Of a stretch of 64,000 nucleotides of DNA, positions 17,586 to 26,961 are shown one piece after another; the stretch's first letter is position 1; each line of letters opens with the position of its first letter. A program made the position numbers and the translations under genes. Below the pieces are notes generated by a model. That model was not told the origin of the DNA, did not search any database, and saw nothing but the letters and a program-made list of their open reading frames with translations. This DNA comes from Turicimonas muris. GTDB taxonomy: Bacteria > Pseudomonadota > Gammaproteobacteria > Burkholderiales > Burkholderiaceae_F. The DNA lies in contig NZ_NHMP01000002.1 in assembly GCF_002221595.1 (NCBI RefSeq), forward strand, positions 186,001 to 250,000, in the 5' to 3' direction.

Positions 17586-18081
17586 ATAAAAATTAACCTA
17601 AAAATCGATCCAAGAGTTTAGCCGAGTTATTAGTTAGTTTGCATTGTTACGGGATGAGTTTGAGCGTTCATCATTGTCAATGTTCTCGTTTGAGGAAATT
17701 TGCTTGGGCACAGCGAGAAATAACCAGATTTAAACCTTAGGAATCACCTGAGAGATAGCTTCTCATCGACGATTGCTGTTCCTATGAAGACTTAAGGAAG
17801 ACGGAAACACTCTATTTCTTGGCCAATTCTTGTAGTTCTCTCTATCAAAAACAGACTCTCACGAGGCCAAAAAACAGTGTAGAGAAGGTCAGGTTAAATA
17901 ATGCATGACATGGAGGGGATCATTCGGCAGATTCTTGGGTCTACATTGATAAAATATCAAAGTAATAAATTTGCGTTTAAGGAGGTGGGAGCGGAGGATT
18001 GAAGTGCCAAAATTTCTCCTTTAATTCTCTCTTTTAAGCGATCCTTTTGCAATCAGGACTAACCTTACTGGAAGCCCAAAA
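17586..18081. other. Divergent intergenic region
   Basis: 496 bases between the divergent TPR and LysR genes. It must hold promoters for both, but I see no gene, no clear hairpin terminator and no convincing operator. A GA-rich stretch (17986-18003) is shared by chance or descent with the amidohydrolase gene. Confidence 0.4.
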
Positions 18082-19131
18082 ATGAAAAAAGAAGATAGCC
18101 TCCTTGCGTGGAGGGTGTTTGTTAACGCTCTTGAGACCGGTAACCTTACACAGACTAGCATTATGTTGGATATTGATCCGGCAGCCGCAAGCCGACATTT
18201 AGATAGCCTGGAGGCAGCGCTTAGGGTACAGCTGCTTTATCGCAACCGGCGCCCCTTTATCGCTACTGCGGAGGGAGACGATCTTTATGAAGATGCTCGC
18301 AAGCTTTTGGCTCTCCAGGAGCAAATGCTTCATCGAATTGGAAAAGCAGCGCGTCGTAAAACACGAGCAACACAGGCAGTTATCACTGTTTCTGCAGCCC
18401 AAGGATACGGCCACGGTTGGCTGATGCCGCGTCTGCTTGAATATATGAAATGTTATCCGGATATCACTTTCGACACTCTCACTGAAAGGAATTTGAAGGA
18501 TTTGGCGGATGGAAAAATTGAAGTTCTTTTTGCCGTACACCGCTTCAATCGGCAGGGATTTGTTATTAAACCGTATGCGACGCTCCCATGCTTAGCTTTT
18601 GCCTCACCATCCTATATTCAACAATACGGTATGTTGGAAAATCCTCAGGACTCCGCTCTTCATGTGGGTCTCACGCGTTCCGGGAACAATTTCCCGATTT
18701 CCAAGGACTTGGTTACCAATGGGACGGATTTCAAGGCTCTTTCCTGGGGAAAGGAAATTAAGGCAGAAAATTCGATCCTCCTCAAAAAGCTTGCAGTTCA
18801 AGGAGTTGGCATTGTTTTTGACTTGCCTGTAGGTTTTTTCATCGATGAGTTGGAAAACGGACTTCTGGTCCCGGTTCTTAATAATTGGCGAAGAACGCCG
18901 TTTATGGCTTCGGTGGTGACGACCGAGAAGCTATATAAGTCAGATGAAAGAATTAAAACTTTTGTTGACTGGATGACGCTTTATGAAGGTAAAGCTTCAA
19001 ACCAAAGAACGCTAAAGGCCTTGAGTTTGATGAATAAAAACCTTCGAGATGTCTTTACCGACGAGGAGGATTTCTATCATCCCGAGCAAGCTTTTTTTAA
19101 GTCAAAAAGAACAAAAAAGGCAGCAGTGTAA
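18082..19131 (+). CDS. LysR-family transcriptional regulator beside the flavoprotein reductase
   Basis: 349 aa. N-terminal winged helix (WRVFVNALETGNLTQTSIML, DPAAASRHLDSLE) and an effector domain (VITVSAAQGYGHGWLMPRLL). A non-standard, charged C-terminal tail of ~35 residues (DVFTDEEDFYHPEQAFFKSK) extends past the usual end. It is transcribed toward the flavoprotein reductase-cytochrome pair 128 bases downstream. The interval holds a perfect inverted repeat, so it is the natural candidate regulator, sensing the reductase substrate or a related acid. Confidence 0.82.
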   Translation: MKKEDSLLAWRVFVNALETGNLTQTSIMLDIDPAAASRHLDSLEAALRVQLLYRNRRPFIATAEGDDLYEDARKLLALQEQMLHRIGKAARRKTRATQAVITVSAAQGYGHGWLMPRLLEYMKCYPDITFDTLTERNLKDLADGKIEVLFAVHRFNRQGFVIKPYATLPCLAFASPSYIQQYGMLENPQDSALHVGLTRSGNNFPISKDLVTNGTDFKALSWGKEIKAENSILLKKLAVQGVGIVFDLPVGFFIDELENGLLVPVLNNWRRTPFMASVVTTEKLYKSDERIKTFVDWMTLYEGKASNQRTLKALSLMNKNLRDVFTDEEDFYHPEQAFFKSKRTKKAAV

Positions 19132-19148
19132 CCCCTTATTTATTTTGA

Positions 19149-19163
19149 TTAATTGTCAATTAA
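19149..19163. promoter_or_regulatory. Inverted repeat upstream of the flavoprotein reductase gene
   Basis: TTAATTGTCAATTAA is a perfect 7-1-7 inverted repeat about 97 bases before the flavoprotein ATG. It contains the T-N11-A geometry that LysR regulators use. Binding is inferred. Confidence 0.45.
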
Positions 19164-19259
19164 GGATTGAGAACCTTCTATTTCTCCGATGAAGCTGACT
19201 TTCTAGAATTTCTCCCAGATGCAGGAAAACGCATCAACCCAAATCAAAGGAGATAAAAA

Positions 19260-20780
19260 ATGACTGTTCAGCTTTCTCGTCGAAATATTTTGAAATCCAC
19301 AGCTCTTGCTGCCGCTGGTTTTATTCCGGCTGCAGCTGCTATTGCTCAAACAACTAAGATCCCGTCCCAATGGGATGAAACCACAGATATCATTATTGTT
19401 GGTTCCGGTTTTGCCGGTCTCTCAGCTGCCGTCGGCGCCAGCAACACAGGTGCCAAGGTAATCGTTCTTGAGAAGATGCCGACCATCGGCGGAAACTCTG
19501 TCATCAACGCCGGTGACATGTGCGCTGTAGGAACTCCTCAGCAGGCTGCAAAAAACGTTAAAGACTCTCCGGAACTGCTCGCTCAGGATATGCTCAGAAA
19601 CGGTCTTTTCCTCAACGACCCGAAGAAAGTGAAGTTTGTCGCAGAACATGCCAATGACAACTACAAATGGCTCGTTGACGAAATCGGTGTTGAATTCATG
19701 CCGGTAGTTGGATTTACCGGCGGTCACAGCGTCCCCCGCGCTGTGACAACAACCGCAGGATCCGGATCAGGCATTATCATGCCGCTTGCTGCCTACCTAA
19801 AGAAAAAAGGTATTGAACCGAGAACTAGAAACTACGTTGAACGTATTTATCGTGATGACAACGGTAGAGTCGTTGGTCTGTGCGTGCGCGAAGGCTATCG
19901 TTTTGGTAAAGAAGGTTCCGGCAGACCTAAAAACATTCAGGCTACCAAAGCAGTTTTACTCGCCCATGGCGGTTTCGGTGCCGACGTAAAGTACAGAAGT
20001 CTTTTGGATCCGAAATTAACTGAAATTTTCAAAACAACGAATCAGCCGGGCGCCACTTCGGAAATGTGGAAGGAAGCAGCACGCATCGGAGGAATGATGA
20101 TCCAGTCCGATTGGATTCAATGCACTCCATGGAATAATCCGCTTGAAAAAGGCATGGGCTACACCTGGAACTTCGGCCAGTACGTTGCCGGCGAGGCAGG
20201 TATTTGGGTTAATACAGAAGGCAAACGCTTCGTTAACGAAAATGCTAACCGAAAGGTTCGTGCCGATGCCATCCTTGTTGAACAAGGCAAAGGCCTCAAG
20301 GCAGTTGCCGTTGCCAATAAAGCAGCGACGGCTTCTCTTGAAGGTCGTCGTCCGGGATTCATGGATAAGGCCCTTAAGGATAACCTCATCAAACAGTATG
20401 ATTCCTTGGATGCGTTAGCTGCCGATTGGAAGATGCCGGCCGATACTCTTAAAGCAAGTATTGCTCAGCTGAACGGGTATTTCAAGGACGGCAAAGATCC
20501 TCAATTTGGAAGAATCGTTAAGGATCTGAAGCCAATGGAAGAAGGTCCTTGGTATGCGATGGAAATGTCTCCTAAAGTTCACCACTGCATGGGCGGCTTG
20601 GCAACTACTATTGACGGCAAGGTACTGGATGTCTCAACTCTTGAACCTATCCCCGGACTTTACGCTGCAGGTGAGGCTACAGGCGGAACTCATGGCGCAG
20701 TTCGCATGGGTACAAACGCAATTCTTGACTGCTTAGTTATGGGAAGAGCTGCCGGTACAGCCGCTGCAACTCAAGGCTAA
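19260..20780 (+). CDS. Tat-exported fumarate-reductase-like FAD flavoprotein
   Basis: 506 aa. Tat signal (SRRNILKSTALAAAG, cleavage near AIAQ), then the FAD-binding GSGFAGLSAAVGAS and VLEKMPTIGGNSVINAG. Residues matching the periplasmic fumarate reductase Fcc3 active site are seen: GKRFVNENANR (the Arg at the acid-catalyst place), VHHCMGG, and GEATGGTHGAVRMGTNA (His and Arg that bind the dicarboxylate). It lacks a heme domain; electrons should come from the tetraheme cytochrome encoded next. Substrate is fumarate or another unsaturated acid such as urocanate or methacrylate. AAGGAG precedes the ATG. Confidence 0.88.
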   Translation: MTVQLSRRNILKSTALAAAGFIPAAAAIAQTTKIPSQWDETTDIIIVGSGFAGLSAAVGASNTGAKVIVLEKMPTIGGNSVINAGDMCAVGTPQQAAKNVKDSPELLAQDMLRNGLFLNDPKKVKFVAEHANDNYKWLVDEIGVEFMPVVGFTGGHSVPRAVTTTAGSGSGIIMPLAAYLKKKGIEPRTRNYVERIYRDDNGRVVGLCVREGYRFGKEGSGRPKNIQATKAVLLAHGGFGADVKYRSLLDPKLTEIFKTTNQPGATSEMWKEAARIGGMMIQSDWIQCTPWNNPLEKGMGYTWNFGQYVAGEAGIWVNTEGKRFVNENANRKVRADAILVEQGKGLKAVAVANKAATASLEGRRPGFMDKALKDNLIKQYDSLDALAADWKMPADTLKASIAQLNGYFKDGKDPQFGRIVKDLKPMEEGPWYAMEMSPKVHHCMGGLATTIDGKVLDVSTLEPIPGLYAAGEATGGTHGAVRMGTNAILDCLVMGRAAGTAAATQG

Positions 20781-20786
20781 TTTAAG

Positions 20787-20815
20787 GCTAGTAGGGGTGC
20801 TTAGGCGCCCCTAGC
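20787..20815 (+). other. Intercistronic hairpin between flavoprotein and cytochrome genes
   Basis: GCTAGTAGGGGTGC and GCGCCCCTAGC form a GC-rich stem closing on a TTAG loop. No T tract follows; AGGAGAGG, the ribosome-binding site of the cytochrome gene, begins directly after it. This fits mRNA stabilisation or differential expression rather than termination. Confidence 0.6.
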
Positions 20816-20827
20816 AGGAGAGGAACA

Positions 20828-21172
20828 ATGAGAAATTCTTTACTCGTAAGCTGTTTGGTAAGTTTTTTGTTGGGTGCAGGATGTATGTGTGCTCAGGCGG
20901 CAGGTTTTGCGGATGCACATACATCAAAAGGCGTTCCTTGCGAAGCCTGTCATGTTTCCAAAGAAAAGCCGCAGATGCCGACTATCGACAACTGTGTCAA
21001 ATGTCATGAACTTGAGGCTTTAACTGCAAAGACCGCCTCGGTTAAGCCGCAAAACCCGCATACATCCCCTCATTATCAAAATAAATTAGAGTGCAACAAT
21101 TGCCATGTAGGCCATGAGCCTTCGGAAAACTTCTGCGGGCAGTGTCATAACTTTGAATATAAAGTCCCTTAA
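20828..21172 (+). CDS. Periplasmic tetraheme cytochrome c
   Basis: 114 aa with a Sec signal peptide (LVSCLVSFLLGAGCMCAQA, cleavage near residue 25) and four CXXCH motifs: CEACH, CVKCH, CNNCH and CGQCH. Extra His residues (HTSK, PHTSPHY, VGHEP) can serve as second axial ligands. Size and spacing resemble the heme domain of flavocytochrome c (Fcc3), here as a separate subunit that should feed electrons to the flavoprotein encoded 47 bases upstream. Near-identical in design to the cytochrome at 33407. Confidence 0.9.
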   Translation: MRNSLLVSCLVSFLLGAGCMCAQAAGFADAHTSKGVPCEACHVSKEKPQMPTIDNCVKCHELEALTAKTASVKPQNPHTSPHYQNKLECNNCHVGHEPSENFCGQCHNFEYKVP

Positions 21173-21329
21173 TTCTATTTTCTTGATTGATTGGTACTTT
21201 TCTCCTTGAACTTTAGTTCGGCTGGCTTCCGTCAGTGAGGTCGGTTATTTTTTGAAGGCCTTAATGGTCCCAACTTATACGTTAAAGTCTGGTTGAAGAC
21301 ATGAAGTAAACAGCCGCTCATTACATTTG

Positions 21330-21601
21330 AGCGTGGCTTGCCGGAAACATTTATGCGCCTCAACACTCTGCGTCGTAAGGCGAAAGAGCTTGAATTCCCG
21401 GTTGATGAGAAAACGATTTTTGGAGTTTTATCTTCCCATCAAAACTTCCTGGACTCGGTTTGTTCACACGAGGATCCAATCGACTCTAAGTACAAGAGGT
21501 TCTGCACAATTTACGGCATTGTTATGGACCTAACCGCTCGCCGTCTATGGATTACAGACGGACGCCCGTGCGAAGGAAAGATTTCGACATACGCACTCTA
21601 G
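21330..21601 (+). pseudogene. C45-type acyltransferase/hydrolase, C-terminal remnant
   Basis: An open stretch without a proper start reads ERGLPETFMRLNTLRRKAKE, then SVCSHEDPIDSKY, then TIYGIVMDLTARRLWITDG and PCEGKISTYAL. The VMDL...DGxPCE...Y end is that of the peptidase C45 (penicillin acyltransferase-like) family. The catalytic N-terminal Cys domain is absent. It is the only coding remnant between the cytochrome gene and the amidohydrolase operon. Confidence 0.55.
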
Positions 21602-21957
21602 CAACAGCGTTTAGTGTTTTCTTAGTATTGAAATCATAATTTCACCACCTCTGAGTATCCTTGGAGGTGGTCTCATCTCACAAAATTTCTCCGCCTGTTT
21701 GGGACTCTAAAGATTTTTGTTTAGGCCAAGGATTTGCCAGAACCCAGCTTTAGTACCAACTCCTTAAACTCGGAAAGTAATGGATTGCTGAAACGGCGGA
21801 TAACACGTTGTTTTTAGGTCTGAGGCTTGCTACGAAGTCTAACTTGTTGAAATACAAGTGATTTTTTATAGTCCTTAAAGGGCAGATAAAAGACTATTTG
21901 GGGATGCTGGAATTTATTGTTTGCATTATTGATTTGGTGAAAAATAATAAAACAGAA
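21602..21957. other. Intergenic stretch with one hairpin
   Basis: ACCACCTC (21644-21651) pairs with GAGGTGGT (21664-21671); no T tract follows. The rest is AT-rich without a recognisable gene. Confidence 0.35.
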
Positions 21958-21989
21958 TGAAAAAGCGGAAAGACCAAAGATCTTTCCGC
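21958..21989 (-). terminator. Rho-independent terminator of the amidohydrolase operon
   Basis: On the minus strand GCGGAAAGATCTTTGGTC closes on TTTCCGC and is followed by TTTTTC. It lies 27 bases after the amidohydrolase stop. Confidence 0.85.
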
Positions 21990-22015
21990 ATTCGAACCCG
22001 GTTACCGATTAAAGA

Positions 22016-23422
22016 CTAGAGAGCAGTGATTCTCTCAATTTGCTTACCTGGGTCAACAACGATAGCTTTCATGCCGCGGGCTTCAATAGCGTCTTTACCG
22101 TGTTCAGTACAAATAACGGTTGCGCCTTTAGAAACCAATTCACCATTGAAGAGAATCTTCTTGCCGTCGACGAAAGAAGCAACCGGAGTTTGAGTTGCTA
22201 AATCGTAAACAGTGATATCGGCATCGGCTCCGACGGACAAGTGTCCTTTGTTTTCTAAACGAAGCATGCGAGCTGGGTTCAAAGAAGTCTTCTGAGCAAA
22301 TTCGCTGAGAGACAGGATATCGAGCTTAACTAAGGACAAGCCTTGAGAAAGAATGACGTTGCGTGGAATGCATCCGCCGTCAGTAGAAATGGCGTCAACA
22401 ACAAAGGCGCCGTCATCACGCTTAGCCTGAGCTAAGGCAATGCGTGGGAGCGGAGGATTGATATTGAAGCTGCCGCCAACGTTAGTCTTAGCTGCTTCCC
22501 ATAATTTAAGGGCTTCTTCTCCGGTCATTAGATCAGAGTACCCGCCGGCATCATAGACAGCAAAAGCTTTACGGGCAAGAAGAGCTTTTCTGACGCCGTC
22601 GGCATCTTCTGTAAATCCAAAGGCTCTTAAGCAGTTGCCTGTAACCTTAGATTGGATGGTGCCGTCCGGATTGCAAGTCAAACGTGTGCCGTTCTTTGGA
22701 GAAACATAGCTTTCGCAGAAAATGTTCGGATTAGCTTTGAGTAAATCGATAGCAATTTTTGTTTCTTCCATTGCTTCATGGATAGCACCGCGGCAGTACG
22801 CATTAATGTGAGCCAGATGCATCGGATATCCGTCGGCCATCTTGACGGCTTCAATCATGCCGTTAATGTTGGAGCCGTTCTTAGTTGTGCCGGCATGCCA
22901 AGCAACATAAGCGCGCCTTTCAAGAGCCGTTCTGATGAGAAGAGCGGAAACTTCAGGATCCAAAGGATAATGTCCGCCAAGGAGCTTGACGCCTAAAGCA
23001 CCGTCAGCGAGAGATTTGTCGATAAGGTCAATCATCTCTTGCTGACTCGGAGTGGAGTTTTTGAAAGTGAACGGAGGGGAGGCAAACTGAAGGATTGCCA
23101 TGTTGATGCCAACGCCGTATTCCGGAACATTATCTAAGATGTCGTCGAGCGGACCTGCCATATCCAAGCAGGTAGTAACGCCGTTCATTGCAAGCATTCT
23201 CGGACCGAATGGGGAGCCCCACATCGTTCCGAGGTGAACGTGACTGTCGATGATGCCTGGCTGAAGAGTTTTACCGGTAAAGTCAATAACTTCTTTGGCT
23301 TCTTCCTGAATATCTCTTTGTACCTTAGCGATTTTCCCTTCCTGAATTGCAACGTCCGCAACACCATTGACGGAGTTGAGAGGATCGACTACCCAAGCGT
23401 TTTTAAGAAGTAAGTCGTACAT
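22016..23422 (-). CDS. Metal-dependent amidohydrolase (dihydroorotase/D-aminoacylase-like)
   Basis: 468 aa from the ATG reading MYDLLLKNAWVVDP; an ATG five codons earlier is also possible. TIM-barrel amidohydrolase: the HxH metal motif is DSHVHLG at ~60. A candidate bridging Lys is in GALGVKLLGGHYP, metal His residues are in AWHAGTTKNG and HLAHINAYCRG, and the catalytic Asp is in ISTDGG. The exact reaction is not evident; cyclic amides, N-acyl amino acids or related C-N bonds are possible. It ends an operon with asparaginase and a DcuC-type carrier (24-40 base gaps), so its product probably joins the aspartate/fumarate pool. Confidence 0.78.
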   Translation of the reverse strand: MYDLLLKNAWVVDPLNSVNGVADVAIQEGKIAKVQRDIQEEAKEVIDFTGKTLQPGIIDSHVHLGTMWGSPFGPRMLAMNGVTTCLDMAGPLDDILDNVPEYGVGINMAILQFASPPFTFKNSTPSQQEMIDLIDKSLADGALGVKLLGGHYPLDPEVSALLIRTALERRAYVAWHAGTTKNGSNINGMIEAVKMADGYPMHLAHINAYCRGAIHEAMEETKIAIDLLKANPNIFCESYVSPKNGTRLTCNPDGTIQSKVTGNCLRAFGFTEDADGVRKALLARKAFAVYDAGGYSDLMTGEEALKLWEAAKTNVGGSFNINPPLPRIALAQAKRDDGAFVVDAISTDGGCIPRNVILSQGLSLVKLDILSLSEFAQKTSLNPARMLRLENKGHLSVGADADITVYDLATQTPVASFVDGKKILFNGELVSKGATVICTEHGKDAIEARGMKAIVVDPGKQIERITAL

Positions 23423-23461
23423 TATGTTGTTCTCCATTGTGATTGAGATGAATGACTAAGC

Positions 23462-24463
23462 CTAGTAAGTTTGGAAAATTTTTTCAAGAACTTTCTGATT
23501 TCGTCCAAACCTGTGAAGTGCAAGTTGAAGAAGAATCCTGCATTTTTGGGCAGACAAGGTTCCTCCGGGAATCAATTGCATTTCCTGCCACTCAACTTTA
23601 CCTTTAGTGACAGGCCCAGATCCGGTTCTGCTCGCCCTCACAACAGCAGGTTTATGCTCCGAACCTTGCAACACCTTCTCGGCAACTGCCGGGACGGTAC
23701 TGTTTCCTGTTAGTTCCAGGATGATCCCATCCGGTCGGGAGGCCAAACAACGTTCGAGCTGGTGCCCGTCTTCATCAGCATGAGAAAGAATGATTTCGAC
23801 TCGCGGAAAATCTTCAGGTTTGAAATTTTCTGAAATATGGAATTCAGAACTCAAAGTATGAGGTTTAACGGATTGAGTCAGGAAATCAATATCCTCTCCG
23901 ATGATGTATCCAAGTTGGCCTGAAGAGGGTGAGCAAAAGGTCTCAACCGAAACCGTGTTGGTTTTGGAAACATCTCTTGCTCCGTGGATTTGACCGTTTA
24001 GCGAGACCAGGACGCCTTTGCCTCGAGCCTGTTTTGATGAGGCAAGTCGTACTGCATTCAGCAGATTAAGAGGACCGTCGGCTGAAATCGCCGTTGCAGG
24101 CCTCATAGATCCGGTTAAAACAACAGGCTTCTCGGTCTTAAGGGTCAGATTCAGGAAAAAAGCCGTTTCTTCCATGGTATCTGTGCCGTGAGTGATAACA
24201 AATCCATGGATATTGGGATCCTCAGCCAACTTGTTGATAGTGCAGGTAAGCTTTAGCCAATCTGAAAGCTTGATGTTGCTTGACCCAATGTTCAGAAGAG
24301 GCAGGGCATCAATGTTAGCGATTTCAGCCAAAGCAGGAACTGCAGAGATAATGCTGCGGACATCCAAACCTTGGATGCTGTATCCGGTCATTTGCGCCCC
24401 TGAGGTACCGGAACTGACAATGGTTCCACCGGTACCGATAATGACAATATGAGGTTTAGTCAT
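23462..24463 (-). CDS. L-asparaginase (cytoplasmic, bacterial type)
   Basis: 333 aa. Contains both catalytic threonine regions: IIGTGGTIVSSG at the N-terminus and FVITHGTDTMEETAF at ~88-102, plus VLTGSMRPATAISADGP and VSLNGQIHGARDVSKTNT. Converts asparagine (perhaps glutamine) to aspartate and ammonia. There is no signal peptide, so it acts in the cytosol. Middle gene of the DcuC-asparaginase-amidohydrolase operon. Confidence 0.92.
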   Translation of the reverse strand: MTKPHIVIIGTGGTIVSSGTSGAQMTGYSIQGLDVRSIISAVPALAEIANIDALPLLNIGSSNIKLSDWLKLTCTINKLAEDPNIHGFVITHGTDTMEETAFFLNLTLKTEKPVVLTGSMRPATAISADGPLNLLNAVRLASSKQARGKGVLVSLNGQIHGARDVSKTNTVSVETFCSPSSGQLGYIIGEDIDFLTQSVKPHTLSSEFHISENFKPEDFPRVEIILSHADEDGHQLERCLASRPDGIILELTGNSTVPAVAEKVLQGSEHKPAVVRASRTGSGPVTKGKVEWQEMQLIPGGTLSAQKCRILLQLALHRFGRNQKVLEKIFQTY

Positions 24464-24488
24464 AATGATGTAGGGGTTTAGTTAATTA

Positions 24489-25757
24489 TTAACGCATAAA
24501 GATGGCAAGCAATACAACCGCAACAATCATTGGAACGAAAGTGCGTTTAGCTACATCGAAAGGATTTGCTTTAGCCAATCCTGCTACCAGAATGGTAATA
24601 CCGGCGATTGGAGATGCTGTACGGCCAGCTGCGCCTGCCAAGAATGCAAGAGAGCCAAGACTGTGGATATTCATGCCGAACTCGGCAGCATGAGGTGTTA
24701 CTGCAGAGTTGAAGGCCATCGCACCTGCGTCACCGCTTCCCATCAGGACGGAAAGAACAAACGGACCGATGGAGCCGCCCCATTGAGCGATTTCATTAGA
24801 TTGAACCATTACGCTGATCAAACCTTTGATAAGGCCGGAGGCAGTTAAACCTGCAGCGAGCACACCTGCCGCAATGATAATGCCCATGATGGCGCCGTAA
24901 GAGTCTCCCATGCCTTTGAAGAATTCTTTAGAGAATTGCTGAGGCTTTTTGAAGCTGACGAGGAGGCAGACAATTGTACCAATGACCATGGCCTGAGCAA
25001 CACCCATCTTAACGGTTGGAACCCAGAAGGTGAATACAAGCATTAAGACGATAGGAATCAATGGAACGAGGGCTTTAATTGGGCTTGGTTTGAAATCAGT
25101 GGTTGCTTCTTGCTGTTCTAATGCTTGGACTGATGTTTTTTCGCCCTTGTTGTCGCCGAGGAGCCAGCAAACAATGAAAAGGCCGATTGCACCGACAACA
25201 CCGATCATCAAGGAGAACTTGCCGTGATAAGAAATGAGCTCCATGATGGTCATGTGAGCCATATCAGAAACATAGGCGTTGTGGGACAGGCCCGGAGAGA
25301 GCAAAGAACCTGTGGTTCCCATTAGAACGGCAGCTGCTGCAGCTGCGGGTTTAAATCCGGCTCTTAAGAGCAGGGGAATCATTGTCGTACCTACGACAGC
25401 GCCGACCCCAGCTGCTGATGGGATGGCAATATTGATGCCGAATGTCAGCAATGATGTGATTGGGATCATTAAAAGACCAACGTTTCTGATAGGGCGGGTC
25501 AGATAATGAACTAAAGAGCGGTCGCATTCAGTAAATGTAACGCAGTAGGCAAAACCGGTAGCGGAACAGATGGCTCCAATTAAGGCTGGATTAACCATGG
25601 TTTTTGCAAAAGCATTTAAACCTGCCATCGGGTCCAGGGCTAAGCAGCAGAGGAGGAAGCCGCCTCCAAAAAGGACTAGACGAGTTTCGTATTGTTTGAT
25701 GAGAAGGTAACCCATGAGAATGAGCACCAGAATTGCAATCCATCCGGTAATGGGCAT
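24489..25757 (-). CDS. DcuC-type C4-dicarboxylate transporter
   Basis: 422 aa, about 12 hydrophobic segments, DcuC/GntP-like fold (GYLLIKQYETRLVLFGGGFLL at the start, IAIPSAAGVGAVVGTTMIPLL, GSGDAGAMAFNSAVTPHAAEF, RTASPIAGITILVAG). DcuC members exchange or export succinate, fumarate or aspartate during anaerobic growth. First gene of the operon with asparaginase, so uptake of aspartate or asparagine or efflux of succinate is the likely job. A second, related copy lies at 37254. Confidence 0.87.
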   Translation of the reverse strand: MPITGWIAILVLILMGYLLIKQYETRLVLFGGGFLLCCLALDPMAGLNAFAKTMVNPALIGAICSATGFAYCVTFTECDRSLVHYLTRPIRNVGLLMIPITSLLTFGINIAIPSAAGVGAVVGTTMIPLLLRAGFKPAAAAAAVLMGTTGSLLSPGLSHNAYVSDMAHMTIMELISYHGKFSLMIGVVGAIGLFIVCWLLGDNKGEKTSVQALEQQEATTDFKPSPIKALVPLIPIVLMLVFTFWVPTVKMGVAQAMVIGTIVCLLVSFKKPQQFSKEFFKGMGDSYGAIMGIIIAAGVLAAGLTASGLIKGLISVMVQSNEIAQWGGSIGPFVLSVLMGSGDAGAMAFNSAVTPHAAEFGMNIHSLGSLAFLAGAAGRTASPIAGITILVAGLAKANPFDVAKRTFVPMIVAVVLLAIFMR

Positions 25758-25956
25758 AAGAGTCTCCTTAGAAGGAAGTTGGGGAGGTCAGTTCTATATT
25801 CTTAGAACTTAAGGAAATTTTAAAACCCCTTGGGCAAGTCATTAGAATGCCAAGTATGACCAGTAGGAATAGTATTGCCCCAAGAACTCTGGAAAACCCG
25901 AGGAAAAATCCGAAAATAACTCTAAATAATTCTTAAAAGTGAGAAAAGGTCCTCAA

Positions 25957-26928
25957 TTATCCTACTTTGAATCCGTCTTTGACCCATGGAGCAAAATCAA
26001 GAATCTGAGGAATAAGCTGCCGTTCTACATACCGCGTGCTGACGTCATAAATGATTCCTGATTCAATAAGAAACTCTTGTTCTCGGCCGATGAGAAATAC
26101 TTCACGCGAAAACAGCGGAGGCTGCATTGGCCTAACAATTAGATTAGGTAATATATGAAGGTTCTGAAGGATTGTGGTCGGCCGTGAAAATCCCCAGCCG
26201 ATGCCCTCGGAGATTAATTTAACCATTAAAGCGTTCGTATCCACTGAAATTCTATCCGGGAAGGTGAGCCCGTGAACTCTCATAAAGGTGTCATTAATTT
26301 CGCCGGCGCCGGTTTCGCTCCAATACCTCACTAACGGCAGTCCGCAAGTGGCAAGTCTTTGCCAACTCCAAGTTTGATCTTTTTCCTTTTCAAATTTTTT
26401 TGGAAGCATGAGGATAGAGGGCTCCGTAAAAATCCTTTTTGTGAAGATGTGCGGAGTTTCACTGGATACGACGTTGGTGATAATCAGATCCAGCTTGCGT
26501 TCAACGAGTCTTTGCATGAGGACATTCGCGCTTGCAGAAATCATCGTGATTTGCGAAAGATTCGGAAGCGCATGTTTGATAATCTCAAATCCCAGATGCA
26601 AATGAAGGCTTTCCAGTATTCCAACGCGAAGAATAGGTTTGATGTAATTTTTGCTCTGCAGTAAGGAAAGCGAGCGAAGCATTTCTCCTTTCAGCCCATG
26701 AAGGTTTTTATGCAGAAGACGAGCTTCGGGAGTTAATGCCAGAGGCCGAGAACTGCGGATGAAAAGCTCAAACCCAAGCTCTTTTTCGAATTTCTGCATA
26801 GTTTTGGAAACAGCTGACTGTGTTATGCCTAAAGCATGGGCAACAGCCGAAAAGTTCCGCATATCGCAGCACATCATGAACATGACCGCTGGCGCACTCA
26901 GTAGGGAATTGCTGATATGAGGTTTCAT
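25957..26928 (-). CDS. LysR-family transcriptional regulator
   Basis: 323 aa. Helix-turn-helix AVMFMMCCDMRNFSAVAHAL, then TQSAVSKTMQKFEKELG. The effector domain opens with ILRVGILESLHLHLGFEI. It lies 199 bases upstream of the DcuC-asparaginase-amidohydrolase operon on the same strand and is the best candidate regulator for it. Confidence 0.85.
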   Translation of the reverse strand: MKPHISNSLLSAPAVMFMMCCDMRNFSAVAHALGITQSAVSKTMQKFEKELGFELFIRSSRPLALTPEARLLHKNLHGLKGEMLRSLSLLQSKNYIKPILRVGILESLHLHLGFEIIKHALPNLSQITMISASANVLMQRLVERKLDLIITNVVSSETPHIFTKRIFTEPSILMLPKKFEKEKDQTWSWQRLATCGLPLVRYWSETGAGEINDTFMRVHGLTFPDRISVDTNALMVKLISEGIGWGFSRPTTILQNLHILPNLIVRPMQPPLFSREVFLIGREQEFLIESGIIYDVSTRYVERQLIPQILDFAPWVKDGFKVG

Positions 26929-26961
26929 TGAGCAGACCTTCGAGGAAAGAGGTTGATAGTT

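Noticed and set aside
17986-18003. 18-base identity (GTGGGAGCGGAGGATTGA) with 22443-22460 inside the amidohydrolase gene
   Set aside because: Flanks do not match and the word is purine-rich, so chance is the simplest explanation.
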